Part shown: piece by piece, positions 36,525 to 45,344 of the stretch
Layout: the number at the start of each line of letters is the position of its first letter
How positions within the stretch are numbered: the stretch's first letter is position 1
Assembly (NCBI RefSeq): GCF_017968885.1
Contig: NZ_CP072913.1
Location: forward strand, 62,001-126,000
DNA from: Pseudomonas sp. Tri1
GTDB taxonomy: Bacteria > Pseudomonadota > Gammaproteobacteria > Pseudomonadales > Pseudomonadaceae
Direction: 5' to 3'
DNA: 64,000 nucleotides
Made by a program: the position numbers and the translations under genes
The notes under the pieces: model-generated
Told to the model about the DNA's origin: nothing
What the model saw: the letters and a program-made list of their open reading frames with translations, nothing else
The model's database searches: none

Positions 36525-37256
36525 TTAGAAGCGCGCTTTGGGCGTCGCCACCGGTATCGGATGGCTGCCATCGAGCGGCAGGAAACGTCCCTGGTCCGCG
36601 TCGTAGGCTTTGATCTCGCTGGTTTCGATGTTGTACACCCAGCCGTGGATGAACAACTGACCGTTAGCCATGCGCGAGGCCACCGAAGGGTGGGTTCGCA
36701 AGTGTTGCAACTGCGCGATCACGTTCTCTTCGGTGAGGATGGGCATAGTCTGCTTTTCATCACCGCACGGGCAGTTGTCGTGGACCATGGTCTTGGCCAC
36801 TTCGGCGTGGCGCAGCCAGGCTTTTACCGTGGGCATTTTTTCCAGGGTGTCGGGGTTGAGCACTGCACGCATGGCGCCGCAATCGGAATGGCCACATACA
36901 ATGATGTGCTGCACACCGAGGGCCAGCACGGCGTATTCGATGGCGGTGGAAACACCACCGTTCATCTGCCCGTAAGGCGGAACGACGTTGCCGACGTTGC
37001 GGGTCACGAACAGGTCGCCTGGGGAGCTATGGGTGATCAATTCGGGCACGATGCGCGAATCGGCGCAGGTGATGAACATCGCCCGGGGTTTTTGGGCGGT
37101 GGCGAGTTTCTTGAAGAGTTCTTCCTGTTGCGGAAAGATCTCGTGATGGAAATGCAAAAAGCCGTCAACAATATGCTGCAGCGCTGCATCGGCGGTTTCC
37201 GCCTCCGGTTGGGCTGAAGCCGACGCAGCCAACGGCTGTTTATCCTTGTCACTCAT
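36525..37256 (-). CDS. Beta-class carbonic anhydrase
   Basis: A 243-aa zinc enzyme interconverting CO2 and bicarbonate. Zinc ligands are visible: Cys64 in CADSRIVPE with Asp66/Arg68, and His123/Cys126 in CGHSDCGAMR. The first 25 residues are polar and low in complexity (SDKDKQPLAASASAQPEAE) and do not look like a signal peptide. It probably works with the adjacent SulP transporter. Confidence 0.95.
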   Translation of the reverse strand: MSDKDKQPLAASASAQPEAETADAALQHIVDGFLHFHHEIFPQQEELFKKLATAQKPRAMFITCADSRIVPELITHSSPGDLFVTRNVGNVVPPYGQMNGGVSTAIEYAVLALGVQHIIVCGHSDCGAMRAVLNPDTLEKMPTVKAWLRHAEVAKTMVHDNCPCGDEKQTMPILTEENVIAQLQHLRTHPSVASRMANGQLFIHGWVYNIETSEIKAYDADQGRFLPLDGSHPIPVATPKARF

Positions 37257-37464
37257 GATTCATCCTCTTTGAGACGCCAGTGGCTGGTTAAAAAACGTCC
37301 AGGTCGAAATCCCCGACCTGTCAGTCACTCGATGAACAAGGTAGCGGCCGAAACTTAACTCAAACTGAATCGAAGGCTCTAGGACGTATCTTCCGAGGTA
37401 TGAACAATGCACGTGAAGCGCCTGAACGCTCGGTGTTCGAAACCCAATTTACGGTCAACTGTAT

Positions 37465-38523
37465 TTAAATCAAGGACATCTGTCGGCCCGGCGGACAAAA
37501 GGCCTGGCAATCGAGATTGTAGCCTTCGCGACGATCGAGCCCCAGGCGCTTGATCGCTTTGCTGAAGCGCTGGGCCAGGAGGTCGGCGAAAGGGCCTTCA
37601 CCGCGCATTCGAGTACCGAACTGGCTGTCGTAGAGCTCGCCGCCACGGCTCTGGCGGACCAGGCTCAGCACATGGGCGGCGCGCTGCGGGTAGTGCGCTT
37701 GCAACCATTGTTCGAACAGCGGCGCCACTTCCAACGGCAGGCGCAACATGATGTAGGCGGCACTCTGTGCGCCAGCGGCATGGGCCTCGGCCAGCAGGCT
37801 TTCGATCTCGCTGTCATTGATCATCGGGATCATCGGCGAACACAGCACGCCCACAGCAATACCCGCCTCGCGCATGACCTTGATCGCCCGCAGCCGCGCC
37901 TTGGGTGTCGCCGCACGGGGTTCGAGAATGCGCTTGAGTTCATCGTCCAGGGTGGTAAGGCTGATCATCACCGCCACCAGGCGCTGCTGCGCCAGTTCGG
38001 TCAGCAGGTCCAGGTCGCGCAGGATCAGCGAGCCCTTGGTCACGATAGTCACCGGATGACGGTAGCGCAGCAGCACCTCCAGGATTCTGCGGGTGATTCG
38101 CTGTTCGCGTTCGATGGGCTGGTAAGGGTCGGTATTGGAGCCCAGGTTGATCGGCGCACATTGATAGCCGCGCTTGGACAGCTGTTGCTCCAGCACATCG
38201 GCGGCGTTGGTCTTGGCGATCAGCTTCGTTTCGAAATCCAGCCCGGGCGACATGTCCCAGTAAGCATGGCTGGGCCGCGCATAGCAGTAGATGCAGCCGT
38301 GTTCACAGCCACGGTAGGGATTGATGGAGCGATCGAAAGGAATATCCGGCGAGGTGTTGCGGGTGATGATGGTCTTGGCCAGCTCAATGCGCACTTCGGT
38401 GCCTTGGGTAGGCGGGACTTCCTGATACCAGCCGTCATCTTCGGCCACCGAGCGATTCGGGGCAAAGCGGTTATGCGGGTTGGTCGCGGTGCCGCGGCCG
38501 CGGGGTGGAAGGGAGGCTGTCAT
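37465..38523 (-). CDS. PA0069-family radical SAM protein (SOS-controlled)
   Basis: A 352-aa radical SAM protein of the SplB-like group. The cluster-binding motif is RGCEHGCIYCYARPSHAYWD (CxxxCxxC). KTNAADVLEQQLSKRGYQ and IGSNTDPYQPIEREQRITR-like LGSNTDPYQPIEREQRITR follow in the expected places. The ATG at 38523 (MTASLPPRG) has CGGAG seven bases upstream; the ATG at 38529 lies too close to it. A perfect LexA-type box is 18 bases upstream of this start. The substrate is unknown; repair of nucleic-acid damage is a guess from the regulation and SplB resemblance. Confidence 0.85.
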   Translation of the reverse strand: MTASLPPRGRGTATNPHNRFAPNRSVAEDDGWYQEVPPTQGTEVRIELAKTIITRNTSPDIPFDRSINPYRGCEHGCIYCYARPSHAYWDMSPGLDFETKLIAKTNAADVLEQQLSKRGYQCAPINLGSNTDPYQPIEREQRITRRILEVLLRYRHPVTIVTKGSLILRDLDLLTELAQQRLVAVMISLTTLDDELKRILEPRAATPKARLRAIKVMREAGIAVGVLCSPMIPMINDSEIESLLAEAHAAGAQSAAYIMLRLPLEVAPLFEQWLQAHYPQRAAHVLSLVRQSRGGELYDSQFGTRMRGEGPFADLLAQRFSKAIKRLGLDRREGYNLDCQAFCPPGRQMSLI

Positions 38524-38540
38524 GGGCATACTCCGAATTG

Positions 38541-38556
38541 CTGTATGTGCATACAG
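38541..38556 (-). promoter_or_regulatory. LexA (SOS) box
   Basis: CTGTATGTGCATACAG is an exact CTGT-N8-ACAG palindrome matching the gammaproteobacterial LexA consensus. It lies 18 bases upstream of the radical SAM start. In P. aeruginosa the PA0069 gene is a reported member of the LexA regulon (recalled), which agrees. Confidence 0.85.
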
Positions 38557-38717
38557 TATTCGTTGTATTCGATTAAGGCCAGTGCCATTCAGCGGCCTGG
38601 CCTGCGCTGCAATAAGCCCTGGCTGAGCGTTCACAACGCTTTGACGTTCTCCTCACAGGCTTTTAACCGGGGCGAGACGAAACTGAACGCTTCGATTTTT
38701 TCGTTTCCGGTCCACAC

Positions 38718-39398
38718 ATGCCCAAGCGTCCTTTCCGTTCACTGCTCTGCCTGACGTTACTCATCCTGTTTGCTGACTCTGTGGTCCAGGCGGCTGACTT
38801 CGCAGAGTCCAGACCTGCTGACTGGGCCCAGCCGGTGGAAAAGCATTACAACCTTTACCAGATGTCGCCGACGCTTTATCGCAGCTCCTTGCCGGACGGT
38901 GGTGCCTTGCCCCTGCTGACGAAACTCAAGATCGGTACGGTCATCACGTTTTTGCCGGATTCGGATGCAAGCTGGTTATCCGTCCCCGGTATCCAGCAAG
39001 TGCAGTTGCCTTATCGCACCAATCATGTCGACGACAGCGACATACTCAAGGCCCTGCGCGCCGTTCAGGCGGCCGAAGCCAAGGGGCCGGTGCTGATGCA
39101 CTGCAAGCACGGGTCAGACCGCACCGGGCTGGTGGCAGCCATGTACCGGGTGGTCGTGCAGGGTTGGAGCAAAGAGGACGCCTTGAACGAAATGACGGAA
39201 GGCGGCTTCGGTGACAGCCATCACTTCAAGGATGGGGTTCGCTACGTGGTGCAGGCCGACGTCGAAAAACTTCGTGCTGCATTGGCCAACGGCGATTGCA
39301 GCACCAGCGTCTTTGCACTTTGCTCGCTGAAAAGCTGGGTCAATTCGACCACGACGGCCCGTCACCTTGACCCCCAGATGAGCCTTCCCGAGCAATGA
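38718..39398 (+). CDS. TpbA-like periplasmic dual-specificity tyrosine phosphatase
   Basis: A 226-aa exported protein with a signal peptide (residues 1-26, ending VVQAA). NLYQMSPTLYRSSLP and VLMHCKHGSDRTGLVAAMYR carry the substrate-loop region and the CX5R active site (Cys129, Arg135); VDDSD around 105-108 would supply the general acid. The same layout and many residues occur in TpbA of P. aeruginosa, which controls biofilm and c-di-GMP through TpbB. No GGDEF gene is adjacent here, so the target is open. Its 3' end overlaps the convergent M3 peptidase gene by 59 bases. Confidence 0.82.
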   Translation: MPKRPFRSLLCLTLLILFADSVVQAADFAESRPADWAQPVEKHYNLYQMSPTLYRSSLPDGGALPLLTKLKIGTVITFLPDSDASWLSVPGIQQVQLPYRTNHVDDSDILKALRAVQAAEAKGPVLMHCKHGSDRTGLVAAMYRVVVQGWSKEDALNEMTEGGFGDSHHFKDGVRYVVQADVEKLRAALANGDCSTSVFALCSLKSWVNSTTTARHLDPQMSLPEQ

Positions 39399-41391
39399 TT
39401 GGCGGCGTGCCTGAAAAGGCCGCGATGGATTCGGACAGCGGTCGTGAATCGCCCGGCCCGAAGATTGTTTCGCGCAAAGCCTGACCGGTTGCCGCGTTGA
39501 ACACCCCGTCGCGCTTGAATCGCTGGAACACGGTGAGCGCTAATTCCTTCGACCAGGCATAGGCGTAAATCCTGGCCGCATAGCCGGTCACCATGTAATC
39601 CAGGCCATTGGGCCAGCGTTCGTTCGCGGACACGGGCAAATGCCCGAAGTGCGCGTTGATCTGATCGAACACCTGCTGGACGGTGCGCCCATCGCCATGG
39701 CTCTGGTGCAGTTCCATATCGAACAGTGCGTTGCGCAGCAGCAGGGCGGTTTCCCAACTGGCCTGGGTGTTGGCGAAGGTCAACAATTGATCAGCGATCT
39801 TGTCAGGCATCGCCGCACCCGTCTGGTAGTGCTTCGACACGCGGACCAGGCATTGCTTGGAGAAGCACCACTGTTCGAACAACATGCCGGCAAACTCGGA
39901 CGTATCGCGGGACAGGTCGGTGATGCCGGAAACGTCGCGGTACTCTGCCCGGGTCAGTACATGCTGCAGGCAATGGCCGAACTCATGGAACAGAATGCGC
40001 AACTGCAGGTGGTCGAGCACGGCCGGCTGGTCGCCTGAGCCGCGTGGCAGCCAGCCATGCAGGATGGCGATAGGGTGCCGAGGGCGTCCCTCGGCGGTGA
40101 CGTAGCGGTTTCGCAGGGTGGTGGTATTGGGATAACCGTTGCGGGTCGCATCGCCGAACGGATCGAAATACAGGTAGCCAATGACCAGCTCCCACTCGCG
40201 GACTTCGAAAAGACGCACCTCGGGATGCCAGGTTGTTACATCCTGACGCTCGATGAAATCCACCCCGAACAGCTCCTTGGCGATCAGCAGTAGCTGGGCA
40301 AACGTCGACTCCAGGGGAAACCAGGCGCTGAGGGCATGCCGGGAGGTTCCCGTCACCTGCTGGCGAAGCTTTTCCGCCAGGTACGGACAATCCCAGGGCT
40401 GGAGCTCACTGAAACCCTGCTGGCGGGCAAATGCCTTGAGCTGTTCTGCGTCGTTGGCAAAAGCGCCTTGGTGCAGGGCCAGCTGCCCTCGCAGGAATGT
40501 CGTGACCTGTTCGGCGGACTCGGCTTGCTCTGGTTCGACAGCCATCTGAGCGAAATTCCCGTAGCCGAGTGAGGTCGCGTAGCGGTGACGGTCCTCCAGC
40601 AATTGCTTGAGTACCTTGCCGTTGTCGAACTGGCCGGCCTGGGGGCCCTGGTCCGATGCGCGGGTGCTGTAGGCCACATACAGCTCTTGGCGCAAAAGGC
40701 GATTGTCGGCATAGGCCGTGACGATGCCAAATGACTCGTCGTTGAGCGTCAGCAACCATCCCGTGCGTCCGGCTTCGCGCGCCTGGCGGGCCATTTGCTG
40801 CTTGAAAGCGCTGGGCAGGCCACTCAATTGGGCCTCATCGTCGAAGGTTTTACTCCAGGCGTTATTGGCTTTGTGCAGGTTTTCCAGAAACAGCTGTTGA
40901 GCCCCTTGGATGCGACGCTTCAAGGCGACCAGGTCGGCCTGAGCAGTGGGGGCCAGAAAATTCTGGCGAAACTGTCGCAGGATTTTTTCCAGGACGCGTT
41001 TACGTGCCGGTTCGAAATGCCGGGCAATCTGGCTGTCTGCCAGGCGCTGATAAAGCTGGAACAGTTGCGGATGCTGTCTCAGCCAGCGCTGGAAATCATG
41101 CAGCCGCTCTGTGCAGTCCAGTGAGGCCTGTGCCCATTCGTCTCCCGTCCTGGTCGAGGCCAGAAGATCCAGCAGCGCGTCGAAACCTTCCAGCCGCGTG
41201 TGGATTTCATCCATGGCCAGCACCAGGTCGTCCCAGGTGGGAAACGCTGCCTGGGTCTTGATGATATGGGCCGCCTGGACGCGGCTTTCGGCAAGGATCC
41301 GGTCGAGGGCCGGTGAGAAATGCCTGGCTTGGATCCGGGCAAAAGGCGGCAGGTCATAGGCCTGCAACAGCGGGTTGTCAGCGTGGGGCAT
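39340..41391 (-). CDS. M3-family oligopeptidase, paralogue of PrlC
   Basis: A 683-aa zinc metallopeptidase with the same length as the neighbouring PrlC and a similar N-terminus (PHADNPLLQAYDLPPF versus NNPLLQSYDLPPF). The zinc site is intact: FHEFGHCLQHVLTR, with the third ligand glutamate in RDTSEFAGMLFEQW. Two M3 genes side by side suggest duplication followed by divergence; the tail after GPGDSRPLSESIAAFSGTP is unlike PrlC. The ATG at 41391 has AGGAAGG six bases upstream; the frame start at 41445 is not used. Cytoplasmic peptide degradation is expected. Confidence 0.87.
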   Translation of the reverse strand: MPHADNPLLQAYDLPPFARIQARHFSPALDRILAESRVQAAHIIKTQAAFPTWDDLVLAMDEIHTRLEGFDALLDLLASTRTGDEWAQASLDCTERLHDFQRWLRQHPQLFQLYQRLADSQIARHFEPARKRVLEKILRQFRQNFLAPTAQADLVALKRRIQGAQQLFLENLHKANNAWSKTFDDEAQLSGLPSAFKQQMARQAREAGRTGWLLTLNDESFGIVTAYADNRLLRQELYVAYSTRASDQGPQAGQFDNGKVLKQLLEDRHRYATSLGYGNFAQMAVEPEQAESAEQVTTFLRGQLALHQGAFANDAEQLKAFARQQGFSELQPWDCPYLAEKLRQQVTGTSRHALSAWFPLESTFAQLLLIAKELFGVDFIERQDVTTWHPEVRLFEVREWELVIGYLYFDPFGDATRNGYPNTTTLRNRYVTAEGRPRHPIAILHGWLPRGSGDQPAVLDHLQLRILFHEFGHCLQHVLTRAEYRDVSGITDLSRDTSEFAGMLFEQWCFSKQCLVRVSKHYQTGAAMPDKIADQLLTFANTQASWETALLLRNALFDMELHQSHGDGRTVQQVFDQINAHFGHLPVSANERWPNGLDYMVTGYAARIYAYAWSKELALTVFQRFKRDGVFNAATGQALRETIFGPGDSRPLSESIAAFSGTPPIIAREGSSGGQGDGPSWSN

Positions 41392-41467
41392 GGAAGCCTT
41401 CCTGTCTGTGGACTTGATGAACAAGTCTGGGCAGGAAGGCCGCAAGCGCGGCGGTATATATGTATCG

Positions 41468-41491
41468 CTTCCGGGCCAGGCGGCCCGGAAG
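41468..41491 (-). terminator. GC-rich hairpin after yheV
   Basis: CTTCCGGGCC and GGCCCGGAAG form a perfect 10-bp stem around AGGC, 16 bases past the yheV stop on the minus strand. There is no clear T-run, so it may be a weak or Rho-assisted end that still allows the M3 paralogue to be transcribed. Confidence 0.5.
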
Positions 41492-41506
41492 GTGATGCCG
41501 AAGATT

Positions 41507-41785
41507 TCAGTCGGGTTTTTTCTTCAACTTGGGGTTGGGGAAAAACTGTACCGCCTGAACCTTGGCATCCGGCACCTTAAGCGCCGACGTATTGACCCGG
41601 GTGCCCAATTCCTTGGGCACCGACAGACCTTGTTCGTTGAGCGTGTCGGAATAACCGCAGGCCACACATTCGCGGTGCGGCACGCCGTCTTCACTCCACA
41701 TCATCAACTTGTCCGGCTCACTGCACGCCGGGCAGACCGCCCCGGCGATAAAGCGTCTCTTGGTAATCACAGGCCCCTCGCTCAT
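41507..41785 (-). CDS. yheV: YheV family putative zinc-ribbon protein
   Basis: A 92-aa protein starting MSEGPVITKRRFIAGAVCPA. Two CxxC pairs (CPAC at about 18-21 and CVAC at about 40-43) form a zinc ribbon, with MMWSEDGVPHRECVACGY the conserved middle. Its start overlaps the prlC stop by four bases, so translation is coupled. Function is unknown; it stands next to the oligopeptidase in other Pseudomonas as well. Confidence 0.87.
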   Translation of the reverse strand: MSEGPVITKRRFIAGAVCPACSEPDKLMMWSEDGVPHRECVACGYSDTLNEQGLSVPKELGTRVNTSALKVPDAKVQAVQFFPNPKLKKKPD

Positions 41786-43833
41786 GCTGCCGCGTCCTCG
41801 GTCAGGCCGCTGTGGCGCAAGAGTGCGTCAATCGACGGCTCACGGCCACGGAAGTCGACGAACAGCACCATCGGCTCCTGGGAGCCACCACGGGCCAGGA
41901 TTGCCTCACGGAAGGCACGACCGGTGTCGGCGTTGAGCACGCCGTCCTCTTCGAACTTGGAGAACGCATCGGCCGACAACACTTCTGCCCATTTGTAGCT
42001 GTAATAACCCGCCGCGTACCCGCCCGCGAAAATGTGCGCGAAGCTGTTGGGAAAGCGGTTGTAGGCCGGCGGACGCATGACCGACACCTCATCGCGCACC
42101 CCTTCAAGCACTTGCGCCACGCTGCGACCGTCGCCGTGGGTAGCGTGCAGTTCGAAGTCGAACAGAGAGAACTCCAACTGGCGGACCATCATCAGGCCGG
42201 ACTGGAAGTTTTTCGCCGCGAGCATTTTTTCCAGCAGGTCCTGGGGCAGCGGCTCACCGGTTTCGTAGTGGCCGGAAATCAGCGCCAGGCCTTCAGGCTC
42301 CCAGCACCAGTTCTCCATGAACTGGCTCGGCAGCTCCACGGCATCCCAGGCCACGCCGTTGATGCCGGACACGCCAGCGTGCTCGACGCGGGTCAGCAAG
42401 TGGTGCAGGCCATGGCCGAACTCGTGGAACAGGGTGGTGACTTCGTCGTGGGTCAGCAGCGCCGGTTTGCCGCTGTCGGCCGGGGTGAAGTTGCACACCA
42501 GGTTCGCCACAGGGCTTTGCAACACGCCATCGATCGTTCGGCGACGGTCGCGGGCGCCGTCCATCCAGGCGCCGCCACGCTTGTTGGCGCGGGCGTAGAG
42601 GTCGAAGAAGAAACGCCCGACGTGCTGGCCGTTTTCCTTGATTTCGAACAGCCGCACGTCTGGATGCCAGGTGTCGAAGCCTTTGAGTTCAGTGATCTCG
42701 ATGCCGTAAAGGCGTTGCACGATGGCGAACAGACCGCCCAGCACCTTATCGATCGGGAAATACGCACGCAGGGCTTCCTGGGCCACGCTGTAACGCTGCT
42801 GGCGCAGTTTTTCACCGTAGAAACCGCTGTCCCAGCTTTGCAGGTCGGGGCAGCCCTGTTCGGCGGCGAAGGCCTTCAGTTGTTCCAGGTCCAGGGCGGC
42901 AAACGGTTTGCTGCGCTTGGCCAGGTCCCGCAGGAAACTGAGCACCTGGTCGCTGGATTCAGCCATTTTGGTCGCCAGGCTCAATTCGGCGAAGTTGGCG
43001 AAACCCAGCAGTTGGGCCAGTTCCTGGCGCAGGTCGAGGATCTGCTCCATCATCGGGCCGTTGTCGTTCTGGCCGGCATTCGGGCCTTGGTCGGAGGCGC
43101 GGGTGCAGTACGCTGCGTAGACTTCTTCACGCAGGGCGCGGTCTTCGGCGTAGGTCATCACTGCGTAGTAGCTGGGGAATTCCAGGTTGATCAGCCAGCC
43201 GTCCAGCTCTTTGGCCTGGGCGGCCGCGGCCATTTGCGCCTTGGCCGAATCGGTCAGGCCGGCGAGGGTGGCTTCGTCGGTGACGTGCTTGGTCCAGGCC
43301 TGGGTTGCGTCCAGCAGTTGGTTGGAGAAACGGCTGCCCAGTTCGGACAGTTTGCTCTGCACCTCGGCGTAGCGCTTCTGCTGCTCGGGTGGCAGGTCGA
43401 TGCCCGACAGGCGGAAGTCTCGCAGGGAATGCTCGAGGATGGTTTTTTGCGCGACGTCGAAACCGGCGGCTTCAGGGCTGCTCGCCAGGGCTTCGAACGC
43501 CTGGAACAACTCGCGGTTCTGGCCCAGTTCGGTGGAATAGGCACTCAGTGCTGGTAAGCAGGCCTCGTAGGCTTCACGCAGTTCGGGGCTGTTGCGCACG
43601 GCATTCAAATGGCTCACCGGACTCCAGGCGGCGCCCAGGCGATCATTGAGCTCGTCCATCGCCAGCACCAGGCCGGCCCAGGTCGGCTGCGTGCCCTGGT
43701 TCTTGAGGATCTCGGCGATGGCGGCACGGTTGTCAGCCAGGATCTGCTCGATGGCCGGCTGCACGTGCTCGGCACGGATCGTCGAGAATGGCGGCAGGTC
43801 GTAGGACTGCAAAAGAGGGTTGTTCACGCTCAC
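41782..43833 (-). CDS. prlC: Oligopeptidase A
   Basis: A 683-aa M3 metallopeptidase that degrades short peptides and cleaved signal peptides in the cytoplasm. FHEFGHGLHHLLTRVEHAGV holds the HExxH zinc motif and DAVELPSQFMENWCWE the third ligand. The GTG at 43833 is chosen: it follows AAGGTG at good distance and gives SVNNPLLQSYDLPPF, the family N-terminus; the frame also offers ATG 43860. It is divergent from the gamma-carbonic anhydrase gene and coupled to yheV. Confidence 0.94.
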   Translation of the reverse strand: MSVNNPLLQSYDLPPFSTIRAEHVQPAIEQILADNRAAIAEILKNQGTQPTWAGLVLAMDELNDRLGAAWSPVSHLNAVRNSPELREAYEACLPALSAYSTELGQNRELFQAFEALASSPEAAGFDVAQKTILEHSLRDFRLSGIDLPPEQQKRYAEVQSKLSELGSRFSNQLLDATQAWTKHVTDEATLAGLTDSAKAQMAAAAQAKELDGWLINLEFPSYYAVMTYAEDRALREEVYAAYCTRASDQGPNAGQNDNGPMMEQILDLRQELAQLLGFANFAELSLATKMAESSDQVLSFLRDLAKRSKPFAALDLEQLKAFAAEQGCPDLQSWDSGFYGEKLRQQRYSVAQEALRAYFPIDKVLGGLFAIVQRLYGIEITELKGFDTWHPDVRLFEIKENGQHVGRFFFDLYARANKRGGAWMDGARDRRRTIDGVLQSPVANLVCNFTPADSGKPALLTHDEVTTLFHEFGHGLHHLLTRVEHAGVSGINGVAWDAVELPSQFMENWCWEPEGLALISGHYETGEPLPQDLLEKMLAAKNFQSGLMMVRQLEFSLFDFELHATHGDGRSVAQVLEGVRDEVSVMRPPAYNRFPNSFAHIFAGGYAAGYYSYKWAEVLSADAFSKFEEDGVLNADTGRAFREAILARGGSQEPMVLFVDFRGREPSIDALLRHSGLTEDAAA

Positions 43834-43932
43834 GGTTGACACCTTGGCTGGAAGAAACATGGGCCCATCTTAATTACAATCGACGTTCACCGCAGCTAGC
43901 AGCCGCTATTGCCAGAAGAGAGAGAGCCTATC

Positions 43933-44478
43933 GTGACCCTTCGCACGTACCAGAATCACCGCCCACGGCTTGCCCGCGGCGCTTTTGTCGACAGCACCGC
44001 GGTGGTGATCGGCGACGTCGAAATCGGCGAAGACAGCTCCGTCTGGCCGCTGACGGTCATTCGCGGCGACATGCACCGCATCCGCATCGGTGCCCGCACC
44101 AGCGTCCAGGATGGTTGCGTGCTGCACATCACCCACGCCGGCCCCTTCAATCCCGATGGCTTCCCGCTGTTGATCGGCGACGACGTGACCATCGCCCACA
44201 AAGTCATGCTCCATGGCTGCACCGTGGGCAGCCGCATCCTGATCGGCATGGGCAGCATCGTCATGGACGGCGCGGTGGTCGAAGATGATGTGATCATCGG
44301 CGCCGGCAGCCTCGTACCGCCGGGCAAACGCCTGGAAAGCGGCTTCCTGTACGTGGGCAGCCCGGTGAAACAGGCCCGGCCACTGACCGACAAGGAACGC
44401 GCCTTCTTCACCTACAGCGCGGCGAACTACGTGAAGCTCAAGGACCTGCACCTGGCCGAAGGCTACGACCAGCCCTGA
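43933..44478 (+). CDS. Gamma-class carbonic anhydrase family protein (YrdA-like)
   Basis: A 181-aa left-handed beta-helix protein. The hexapeptide repeats begin at GAFVDSTAVVIGDVEIGEDSS; IRGDMHRIRIGARTSVQDGC, HITHAG, and IAHKVMLHGCTVGSRILIGM give the three zinc histidines and the Arg/Asp/Gln of the gamma-carbonic anhydrase group. The GTG at 43933 (TLRTYQNHRP) has a GAGAGAG seven bases upstream; the TTG at 43909 is less likely. True CO2 hydration is not proven for this branch. Confidence 0.9.
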   Translation: MTLRTYQNHRPRLARGAFVDSTAVVIGDVEIGEDSSVWPLTVIRGDMHRIRIGARTSVQDGCVLHITHAGPFNPDGFPLLIGDDVTIAHKVMLHGCTVGSRILIGMGSIVMDGAVVEDDVIIGAGSLVPPGKRLESGFLYVGSPVKQARPLTDKERAFFTYSAANYVKLKDLHLAEGYDQP

Positions 44479-44514
44479 ATCGTTGGTCACCGCCCCCTAC
44501 TTGTCTGATTCATC

Positions 44515-44560
44515 GTGGCGAGGGAGCTTGCTCCCGCTTGACCGGGCTGGCGCTCCAGTG
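44515..44560. repeat. REP-like element
   Basis: GTGGCGAGGGAGCTTGCTCC then CGCTTGACCGGGCTGGCGCT, a GTGGCGAGGG-type element between the gamma-carbonic anhydrase and HAD genes. Confidence 0.7.
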
Positions 44561-44601
44561 CGAGGCACCCACAACGTCGCGATACCGTCCCAGGAACTGC
44601 C

Positions 44602-45252
44602 ATGCATTACCAGACCGTACTGTTCGACCTCGACGGCACCCTCACCGACCCTCGCGAGGGCATCACCCGTTCGATCCAATTCGCCTTGAGCAAACTGGGC
44701 ATCGACGAACCCGACCTGACCCGCCTCGAACACTTCATCGGGCCGCCGCTGTTGCAGGCCTTCATGCAGTTCTACGATTTCGACGAAGCGAAAGCCTGGG
44801 AGGCGGTGAATTTCTATCGCGAGCGGTTCAAGGTCACCGGGCTGTACGAAAACCGGGTCTTCGATGGCGTGATGCCTCTGCTGGAAACCTTGGGCGACCA
44901 AGGGCGGCAACTGTACATCGCCACCTCCAAGCCCTGGGTTTTCGCCCGGGAAATCGCCCGGCACTTCGACTTCGCCCGGCACTTCAAGGTGATCTATGGC
45001 AGTGAACTGGACGGCACCCGCACCAACAAGGTCGAGCTGATCGCCCACCTGATGGCTGAAGAGGAGCTCGAACCGACCAGCACGTTGATGATCGGCGACC
45101 GCAAACACGACTTGATTGGAGCTCGCAGCAATGGCTTGGATGCGGCAGCGGTGGGGTATGGGTTTGGCAGTCATGAGGAGCTGAGTGCCGAGCGCCCGGC
45201 GTATCACTTCCAGACGTTGGATGAGTTGCATCAGGCGTTTTTGCGGGGTTAG
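44602..45252 (+). CDS. HAD-family hydrolase (phosphoglycolate phosphatase-like)
   Basis: A 216-aa phosphatase. Motif I is LFDLDGTLTDP with both catalytic aspartates (residues 9 and 11), motif II ATSKP, and motif IV MIGDRKHDLIGA. The alpha-helical cap between residues about 15 and 85 places it in the Gph/PSP-like class, near 5'-nucleotidase or phosphoglycolate phosphatase. Substrate not certain. It is co-oriented with the gamma-carbonic anhydrase gene across a REP-containing gap of 123 bases. Confidence 0.87.
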   Translation: MHYQTVLFDLDGTLTDPREGITRSIQFALSKLGIDEPDLTRLEHFIGPPLLQAFMQFYDFDEAKAWEAVNFYRERFKVTGLYENRVFDGVMPLLETLGDQGRQLYIATSKPWVFAREIARHFDFARHFKVIYGSELDGTRTNKVELIAHLMAEEELEPTSTLMIGDRKHDLIGARSNGLDAAAVGYGFGSHEELSAERPAYHFQTLDELHQAFLRG

Positions 45253-45260
45253 TCACATTG

Positions 45261-45343
45261 CTATCGCAGGCAAGCCTTGCTCCCACAAGGGGGTATGTCA
45301 CTGAGGTCTATTGTGGGAGCGAGCCTGCTCGCGATGAGGCCGG
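45261..45343. repeat. REP doublet, partly degenerate
   Basis: CTATCGCAGGCAAGCCTTGC (a degenerate copy from 45261) faces TTGTGGGAGCGAGCCTGCTC from 45311. It lies between the convergent HAD and aminopeptidase genes. Confidence 0.75.
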
Positions 45344-45344
45344 T

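Noticed and set aside
41812..43557. A 581-codon plus-strand frame over prlC
   Set aside because: Antisense of an intact oligopeptidase gene with full motifs on the other strand.
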